Assembly (NCBI GenBank): GCA_030526455.1
Contig: JAUNCU010000164.1
Location: forward strand, 1-6,463
DNA from: Bacteroidales bacterium
Lineage (GTDB): Bacteria > Bacteroidota > Bacteroidia > Bacteroidales > Muribaculaceae
Direction of reading: 5' to 3'
Length of the DNA: 6,463 nucleotides
Shown: positions 1 through 3,699 of the stretch, piece by piece
Layout: each line of letters opens with the position of its first letter
Position numbering within the stretch: the stretch's first letter is position 1
Made by a program: the position numbers and the translations under genes
Notes under the pieces: generated by a model
Databases searched by the model: none
The model's input: the letters and a program-made list of their open reading frames with translations, nothing else
What the model was told of the DNA's origin: nothing

Positions 1-40
1 AACGTTACGGACGTTACTCACGATACTAACGTTACTCACG
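1..40. repeat. 9-bp tandem repeat at window edge
   Basis: The first 40 bases read as about four copies of a 9-bp unit: ACGTTACGG (2-10), ACGTTACTC (11-19), a diverged ACGATACTA (20-28), ACGTTACTC (29-37), then ACG (38-40). The array may continue beyond the left edge. It lies in non-coding DNA downstream of rpsO. No protein or known structural RNA explains it. It is best described as a short intergenic minisatellite. Confidence 0.7.
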
Positions 41-228
41 CAAATTCCTTCATTCCCTTTCCGCTCCCCCTCAAAGAAATCAATACCCCGCAGCGCTCTG
101 TTTTGTGGCCGCTGTGGGGGCAGAATTCCATAAAGCCTGTGTGCTAAGGCAAGTTGTATTTCTTCACGGTGTTGCCGCTTCTTAGGCTTGCCTGCTCGCA
201 TGGATGCTTTCATGTGTGCGCGCAAAAG
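41..228. other. Gene-free stretch with inverted repeats
   Basis: No convincing coding region is seen on either strand between the edge repeat and the rpsO terminator. The clearest structure is an inverted repeat with arms at 86-95 (CCCCGCAGCG) and 110-119 (CGCTGTGGGG), giving ten pairs including one G-T, around a 14-base loop. A second, weaker pair is AGGCAAG (147-153) with CTTGCCT (187-193), separated by 33 bases. The first could be a terminator for a gene outside the window, but neither side has a proper T-run. No tRNA or riboswitch pattern is recognised. Confidence 0.45.
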
Positions 229-229
229 A

Positions 230-259
230 AAAGCGCCGGGACTGATGTCCTGGCGCTTT
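230..259 (-). terminator. Intrinsic terminator of rpsO
   Basis: A 13-bp stem has arms at 230-242 and 247-259 around the 4-base loop TGAT, with a single G-T mismatch and a GC-rich core. Read on the minus strand, it starts about 30 bases after the rpsO stop codon and is followed by TCTTTTG, a fair T-tract. The plus-strand side (GTTTGGTTT) is also T-rich, so it may work in both directions. Confidence 0.85.
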
Positions 260-289
260 GTTTGGTTTCGAGAAAACTCTCTGGAAAGA

Positions 290-565
290 TTACTTACGGA
301 TACCGAGTTCTTTCTTAGCGATGATTGCACGGTAGCGGTTGATGTCTTTGCGGATCAGGTAATCCAACAGGCGACGACGCTTACCTACGAGCATCTTCAA
401 AGAGCGTTGTGTAGTATAATCCTTCTTGTTGGCCTTCAAGTGTTCGGTCAAGTGGGCAATACGAACTGAGAATAATGCAATCTGGGCCTCTGGAGAACCA
501 GTATCAGTATTACTTTTGCCGTAAGTGCCGAAGATTTCTTTCTTTTTCTCTGAATCTAAGTACAT
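290..565 (-). CDS. rpsO: 30S ribosomal protein S15
   Basis: Small-subunit protein that binds the central domain of 16S rRNA and the S6/S18 group early in 30S assembly. The 91-residue product carries the family signature: DTGSPEAQIALFSVRI (about residues 21-36), then HLTEHLKANKKDY, then the very basic GKRRRLLDYLIRKDINRYR. These match the helical S15 fold. It is two residues longer than the E. coli protein (89 aa). The extra length falls near the C-terminus, where AIIAKKELGIRK replaces a shorter segment. The ATG at 565-563 is supported by a full-length N-terminus (MYLDSEKKKEIF). There is no Shine-Dalgarno sequence, only A/T-rich DNA. The gene appears monocistronic, with its own promoter about 40 bases upstream and a strong terminator downstream. 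It is divergent from the YiiX-like gene. Identification is very secure. Confidence 0.98.
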   Translation of the reverse strand: MYLDSEKKKEIFGTYGKSNTDTGSPEAQIALFSVRIAHLTEHLKANKKDYTTQRSLKMLVGKRRRLLDYLIRKDINRYRAIIAKKELGIRK

Positions 566-604
566 TACTTTGAAAAATTTATATAGTTATTAAAAATTGC
601 GGTG

Positions 605-635
605 CAAATTTACTACTTTTTTGCTGAATAACAAA
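605..635 (-). promoter_or_regulatory. Promoter of rpsO, Bacteroidetes type
   Basis: On the minus strand a TTTG (plus positions 632-635) is followed after exactly 19 bases by TAAATTTG (plus positions 605-612), a perfect match to the -33/-7 pattern TTTG...TAnnTTTG of the Bacteroidetes primary sigma factor. Transcription would begin near 598-600, leaving an AT-rich leader of about 35 bases before the rpsO ATG. Confidence 0.8.
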
Positions 636-661
636 ACTTTTCGGTAATTAAAACCGCTCTA

Positions 662-692
662 TTGCGCATAAAAAATGAAAATCTTAACTTTG
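662..692 (+). promoter_or_regulatory. Promoter of YiiX-like gene, very close to ATG
   Basis: TTG at 662-664 is followed after 20 bases by TAACTTTG at 685-692, which fits the Bacteroidetes TAnnTTTG -7 box. The -7 box ends only four bases before the ATG at 697, so transcription would start at or next to the start codon. It is back to back with the rpsO promoter; the two -33 elements lie about 26 bases apart. Confidence 0.65.
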
Positions 693-696
693 TGTC

Positions 697-1329
697 ATGA
701 AACGCCTATTTTTTTTTGCTCTATATGCGTGCTGGATACTGACAGCCGCCGCTTTTGGCTCGGTGAAAGTGGATGATTTGCGCGATGCTGATCTGCTTTT
801 TGTGGTCAACACAAAGGGCAACGCCATCACTGCCGTAACCGAAGGCACCGACAGCCTGCCCATCGACCATGTGGCGGTGCTGTATCGCGATGCAGTGATG
901 CAGGTGCCTTGCGTCCTGCAGGCCGACTATGAGGGAGTGCGATGTTCCACGCTGGCGCAATTCTGCACCGAAACGGTTCCCGACTCGTCGTTCATGCTGC
1001 TGGTGGGCCGTGTGAATTGCCCCATAGATGCGCCAGCCTCGCTCAACCGTGCTTTCTCTCACCTGGGCAAGCCCTACGATTTTTACTATCTTGCCGACGA
1101 CAGCGAGATTTACTGCAGCGAATTGGTACAAATCAGTTATGTCGACACCCAAGGCCGTCTTATTTTCTCCACCATCCCTATGACCTTCCGCAATGCCTCG
1201 GGCGAAATTCCCGAGTTTTGGCAATCACTTTACCGAAAGCGGGGAATTCCCGTGCCAGAGGGCGCTCCTGGCACGAATCCGGGCGAACTCTCGCGACGGA
1301 AAGAGGTGACCATTCTGGGCGTGCTGTAG
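697..1329 (+). CDS. Secreted YiiX-type permuted NlpC/P60 cysteine hydrolase
   Basis: Predicted periplasmic or secreted hydrolase of the YiiX/YaeF permuted papain-like group (related to NlpC/P60, Peptidase_C92 type). Such enzymes cleave amide or ester bonds in peptides or lipids; the substrate here is unknown. The 210-residue product begins with a signal peptide (about residues 1-21, hydrophobic core FFFALYACWILTAAA). In permuted order it shows DADLLFV (30-36), the histidine motif IDHVAVLY with H58, and GKPYDFYY (124-131) followed by YCSELVQ with the likely nucleophile C140. The usual acidic VLEA-type motif after the histidine reads VLQAD here, with Q75. C12 sits in the hydrophobic core but does not make a convincing lipobox. 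No other in-frame start lies close by and the signal peptide needs this one, so the ATG at 697 is kept despite the promoter being almost on top of it. The tail after about 180 (PEGAPGTNPGELSRRK) is low in structure. Family assignment is good; function is unassigned. Confidence 0.85.
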   Translation: MKRLFFFALYACWILTAAAFGSVKVDDLRDADLLFVVNTKGNAITAVTEGTDSLPIDHVAVLYRDAVMQVPCVLQADYEGVRCSTLAQFCTETVPDSSFMLLVGRVNCPIDAPASLNRAFSHLGKPYDFYYLADDSEIYCSELVQISYVDTQGRLIFSTIPMTFRNASGEIPEFWQSLYRKRGIPVPEGAPGTNPGELSRRKEVTILGVL

Positions 1330-1409
1330 GCCCCGTAGTGAAATGCGATGCTTCGCCCGAGCCGCAAAATGCGCCCGCGTTTATCCCCGATGTTCCTTTT
1401 TCCTAGTTT

Positions 1410-1443
1410 TTTGTGCCGTTATACCATTTTTTTTGTACCTTTG
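1410..1443 (+). promoter_or_regulatory. Promoter of small sorting-domain gene
   Basis: TTTG at 1410-1413, a spacer of 22 bases, then TACCTTTG at 1436-1443, fitting the Bacteroidetes TAnnTTTG pattern. The start of transcription would be near 1449, about 20 bases before the ATG at 1470. This indicates that the small gene is expressed on its own and not only by read-through from the upstream hydrolase gene. Confidence 0.65.
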
Positions 1444-1469
1444 TGGGATAAAACGACTATAATGATTTC

Positions 1470-1796
1470 ATGAAGCGTTCATGCGTAATATTTCTGATGC
1501 TCCTCACAATGGCATTTTCTACCGCCTTTGCTCAACTCCAGTGGCGTGAGATTCAGCATAAGGTGCAAGGAAAGAGTCTTGTGGACCCTGCCCAAACCGA
1601 TGGCGTGGAGATTTACGGAAAAGATGGCGTGATCACAATTCGCACACAGCGCAGAATCATCGTAAAGGTGTTTACCATTCTTGGCCAACTGGTGTCGCAA
1701 GCCACCTTGAATGCTGGCACGGCCGAACTGAAAGTGGGCGCACGCGGCATTTTCATCGTCAAGATTGGCAATATCACCCAGAAGGTGGCTTTGTGA
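1470..1796 (+). CDS. Small secreted protein, T9SS-type sorting-domain-like
   Basis: A 108-residue protein with a clear signal peptide (hydrophobic VIFLMLLTMAFSTAFA, likely cleaved after A21 before QLQ). About 25 residues of linker are followed by a domain from about residue 46 to the end. Its layout resembles the type A C-terminal sorting domain of type IX secretion cargo: GVEIYGKDGVITIRT, then VKVFTILGQLVSQATL, then the closing RGIFIVKIGNITQKVAL, which matches the usual pattern of a v.vy...G..v strand, a G[IV][YF][IV]VK strand and a final basic strand ending in a hydrophobic residue. There is no cargo domain, so the mature protein is almost all sorting domain. It has its own promoter and no sign of being a fragment of a longer frame. 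Alternatively it is a short beta-sandwich protein that only resembles the sorting domain. Expression is plausible; function is unknown. Confidence 0.7.
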   Translation: MKRSCVIFLMLLTMAFSTAFAQLQWREIQHKVQGKSLVDPAQTDGVEIYGKDGVITIRTQRRIIVKVFTILGQLVSQATLNAGTAELKVGARGIFIVKIGNITQKVAL

Positions 1797-1817
1797 TTCA
1801 TTTCACTGGCGTGGCTC

Positions 1818-1836
1818 AGGCATTGTGATGCCTTTT
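1818..1836 (+). terminator. Possible terminator after the small gene
   Basis: AGGCAT (1818-1823) and ATGCCT (1828-1833) form a 6-bp stem with a 4-base loop, ending in TTTT. It begins 22 bases after the stop of the small secreted protein gene and lies before ilvE. The stem is short, so termination may be partial. Confidence 0.5.
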
Positions 1837-1855
1837 CACTAGAATAATAATTTTA
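1823..1855 (+). promoter_or_regulatory. Possible ilvE promoter
   Basis: TAATTTTA at 1848-1855 matches the Bacteroidetes -7 box in all but the last base. A TTG at 1823-1825 sits 22 bases upstream. A transcript would start near 1862 and have a leader of only about 10 bases. The match is imperfect and overlaps the preceding hairpin, so this is tentative. No leader peptide or attenuator typical of branched-chain amino acid control is seen. Confidence 0.35.
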
Positions 1856-1872
1856 ACTACTATAATAAAGAA

Positions 1873-2904
1873 ATGAGTACAAAAGAAAATATTGATTGGG
1901 CTTCGCTCCCATTCGGATATTTTAAGACCGACTATAACGTGCGTGCATCGTTCATCGACGGAAAGTGGGGCGACATCGAAGTTTCTGACTCTGAGTTCAT
2001 CAATATCCACATGGCTGCCACTTGCCTCCACTACGGCCAGGAGGTGTTTGAAGGTATGAAGGCCTTCCGTGGCGTGGATGGCGTGGTGCGCCTGTTCCGT
2101 CCTGAAGAAAACCTGAAGCGTATTCAGAACAGTGCCGAGGGCTTGATGATGGAGCCAATTCCCGCCGAACTCTTCCTCGAAATGGTGGAAAAGGTGGTGA
2201 AACTCAACGAGCGCTTCATCCCACCCTACGAAAGCGGCAGTTCGTTCTACCTCCGCCCCGTGCAGATCGGTATCACCCCACGCGTGGGTGTGCAGGCTGC
2301 CGACGACTATCAGATGGTGATTTTCGGTGCGCCCGTAGGCCCTTATTTCAAGACGGGCTTCAACCCCACCAAGGTGGCCATCTTCCGCGAATACGACCGC
2401 GCCGCGCCTTGCGGTACTGGCCGATTCAAGACCGGCGGTAACTATGCCGGTGGCTTGAAGGCTACTGCTCGCGCTCGCGCATTGGGCTACTCGGCAGTGC
2501 TCTTCCTCGATCCAAAGGAAAAACTCTACCTCGACGAATGCGGCCCAGCCAACTTCTTCGCCATCAAGGGCGACACTTACATCACCCCTGCCTCCAACTC
2601 CATTCTGCCATCCATCACCAACATGAGTCTGCAGCAAATTGCCAAGGACCTTGGCTTGAAGGTGGAATGCCGCCCCATTGCGGTGGAAGAACTCGCCGAA
2701 GTCGACGAGGCTTCAGAATGCGGAACCGCAGCCGTGTGCGCTCCTATCAGCGAAGTTTACGACTTCGACAACGACAAGACCTACGTCATTGCCAAGGACG
2801 GCAAGCCCGGTCCTGTGACCACCCAACTGTATAAACGACTGCTGGCTATCCAGAAGGGCGAATACCCCGACACTCACGGATGGCTTAAGACAGTGGAATT
2901 CTAA
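1873..2904 (+). CDS. ilvE: Branched-chain amino acid aminotransferase (class II)
   Basis: Cytoplasmic PLP-dependent enzyme (fold type IV) that interconverts leucine, isoleucine and valine with their 2-oxo acids, using glutamate/2-oxoglutarate as amino partner. It is the last step of synthesis and the first of breakdown. The 343-residue length is normal for the class II (BCAT-beta) branch. Visible motifs include HYGQEVFEGMKAFRG (about 53-67), RPEENLKRIQNSAEG (76-90), SSFYLRPVQIG, and the PLP region GRFKTGGNYAGGLKA with the likely Schiff-base lysine K186. These are followed by LYLDECGPANFF with E222, the position of the conserved cofactor-contacting acid, and ECGTAAVCAPI (about 282-292), which matches the usual GTAA substrate and phosphate loop. 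The ATG is preceded by A-rich ATAATAAAGAA with no Shine-Dalgarno sequence. The gene stands alone between two hairpins. No other ilv or leu gene lies in the window. Identification is secure. Confidence 0.96.
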   Translation: MSTKENIDWASLPFGYFKTDYNVRASFIDGKWGDIEVSDSEFINIHMAATCLHYGQEVFEGMKAFRGVDGVVRLFRPEENLKRIQNSAEGLMMEPIPAELFLEMVEKVVKLNERFIPPYESGSSFYLRPVQIGITPRVGVQAADDYQMVIFGAPVGPYFKTGFNPTKVAIFREYDRAAPCGTGRFKTGGNYAGGLKATARARALGYSAVLFLDPKEKLYLDECGPANFFAIKGDTYITPASNSILPSITNMSLQQIAKDLGLKVECRPIAVEELAEVDEASECGTAAVCAPISEVYDFDNDKTYVIAKDGKPGPVTTQLYKRLLAIQKGEYPDTHGWLKTVEF

Positions 2905-2923
2905 TCATAACATCACAGTTTCG

Positions 2924-2957
2924 AAGGCGGATTCATTTATGTTTCCGCCTTTCATTT
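2924..2957 (+). terminator. Terminator hairpin after ilvE
   Basis: AAGGCGGA (2924-2931) pairs perfectly with TCCGCCTT (2944-2951) around a 12-base AT-rich loop and is followed by TCATTT. It starts 20 bases after the ilvE stop and ends only 14 bases before the ATG of the HD-domain gene. It could therefore act as a terminator or as an attenuator limiting read-through into that gene. Confidence 0.7.
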
Positions 2958-2964
2958 CAAGTAT

Positions 2965-3555
2965 ATGATCGACTATTTGTCAATTATCGCCAAATTCTAC
3001 AGCCCTGGCGACCCCGACTACGACTTGCTGGTGAAGCATTCCACCCAGGTGGCGCTACTCACGAGGCAACTCTGCGCTCGCTATGCCGCCAGTAGGGGAG
3101 AGGTGGATGCCGATTTTGCCTTCGAGGCGGCGATGCTCCACGACGTGGGCATCTTCCGCACCTACGCCCCCGGCATCTACTGCTGCGGCAAGGAGCCTTA
3201 CATCAAGCACGGCATCATAGGTCGCGAAATTCTGGAAGAACTCGGCCTTGAGCGCCACGCGCTGGTGTGTGAGCGCCACACGGGTTCGGGCATCTCGGCC
3301 ACCGACATCGTGGAGCAGCACCTCGCCCTGCCCGTGCGCGACATGCTTCCGCTGAGCATTGAGGAGAAGGTGGTGTGCTATGCCGACAAATTCTACAGCA
3401 AGTCGCGCATCACCCGCTGTAAGCCCATCGACAAGGTGCGCCTTTCGCTCAGCAAATTCGGCGAAGGCACCATCGAGCGCTTCGACGCCCTCGCCCGCCT
3501 CTTTGGCGAGCCCGATTACGCCGCGCTCGACCACGACCTCCAGCCCCAGCGCTAA
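2965..3555 (+). CDS. HD-domain metal-dependent phosphohydrolase
   Basis: Predicted cytoplasmic HD-superfamily phosphohydrolase of 196 residues, with no signal peptide or membrane segment. The full set of HD metal ligands is visible: H25 (VKHSTQV), the H59-D60 doublet (AAMLHDVGIF), H82 (YIKHGIIGREIL), H105 (VCERHTGSG) and D141 (EEKVVCYADKFYSKS). Two extra histidines of this kind suggest a two-metal centre, as in HDIG/YqeK-like enzymes that act on nucleotides. The natural substrate cannot be told from the sequence. The ATG sits 14 bases after the ilvE terminator stem and lacks a Shine-Dalgarno sequence. A weak -7-like TATGTTTC (2938-2945) overlaps the hairpin, so the gene may depend on read-through from ilvE or on a weak promoter. 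The lptD-like gene follows 144 bases later with its own promoter. The fold is certain; the function is open. Confidence 0.9.
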   Translation: MIDYLSIIAKFYSPGDPDYDLLVKHSTQVALLTRQLCARYAASRGEVDADFAFEAAMLHDVGIFRTYAPGIYCCGKEPYIKHGIIGREILEELGLERHALVCERHTGSGISATDIVEQHLALPVRDMLPLSIEEKVVCYADKFYSKSRITRCKPIDKVRLSLSKFGEGTIERFDALARLFGEPDYAALDHDLQPQR

Positions 3556-3595
3556 AGCCGCTCCTCGCCCCATTTCCCTGCCACTCGCCTCGCTC

Positions 3596-3616
3596 CTTTC
3601 ACAAATAATGTGAAAG
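3596..3616 (+). other. Perfect 7-bp inverted repeat after the HD gene
   Basis: CTTTCAC (3596-3602) and GTGAAAG (3610-3616) surround a 7-base AT loop, beginning 41 bases after the HD-domain gene stop. There is no T-run after it, so it is at best a weak terminator. It may instead be a binding site upstream of the lptD-like promoter. It covers a GTG that would be the longest possible start of the lptD-like frame. Confidence 0.45.
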
Positions 3617-3620
3617 CGTG

Positions 3621-3663
3621 GCATTTCTCTGCCGCATTTTTGCGCTTAGGTGGGCAGAAATGC
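3621..3663 (+). other. Inverted repeat bracketing the lptD-like -33 element
   Basis: GCATTTCT (3621-3628) is the exact reverse complement of AGAAATGC (3656-3663). The intervening 27 bases contain the proposed -33 element, and the right arm ends just before the -7 box. With a 2-base bulge the pairing extends by GCC/GGC. The position suggests a possible operator, but no regulator is known. Confidence 0.35.
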
Positions 3664-3672
3664 TTAATTTTG
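3639..3672 (+). promoter_or_regulatory. Promoter of the lptD-like gene
   Basis: TTTG at 3639-3642, a 22-base spacer and TAATTTTG at 3665-3672 give a full match to the Bacteroidetes -33/-7 pattern. Transcription would begin around 3677-3680. That is downstream of the GTG at 3610 and about 20 bases before the TTG at 3700, which supports the later start codon. Confidence 0.65.
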
Positions 3673-3699
3673 CATGTTATTTGCATTATTGCGCAAAAT

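Noticed and set aside
188..469. A 93-codon plus-strand frame opposite rpsO
   Set aside because: It crosses the rpsO terminator hairpin and is antisense to a universally conserved ribosomal gene.
697..732. Lipoprotein signal with C12 in the YiiX-like protein
   Set aside because: The cysteine follows only 11 residues and L-Y-A-C is a poor lipobox. The hydrophobic stretch continues past it to a normal signal peptidase I site.
942..1406. A 154-codon plus-strand frame overlapping the YiiX-like gene and running past its stop
   Set aside because: Its translation lacks family motifs and overlaps the catalytic core of a well-supported gene in another frame. It has no promoter or signal of its own.
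1828..1842. A four-codon ATG frame (M-P-F-H) before ilvE as a possible leader peptide
   Set aside because: It contains no leucine, isoleucine or valine codons and forms part of the terminator stem, so it is not a credible attenuation leader.
1816..2637. A 273-codon open frame on the minus strand antisense to ilvE
   Set aside because: No recognisable domain. The plus strand encodes a complete aminotransferase with all its motifs, so this is a compositional shadow.
3610..3699. N-terminal 30-residue extension of the lptD-like protein from GTG 3610
   Set aside because: It contains a complete promoter and inverted repeats, and puts an odd segment in front of a clear signal peptide.
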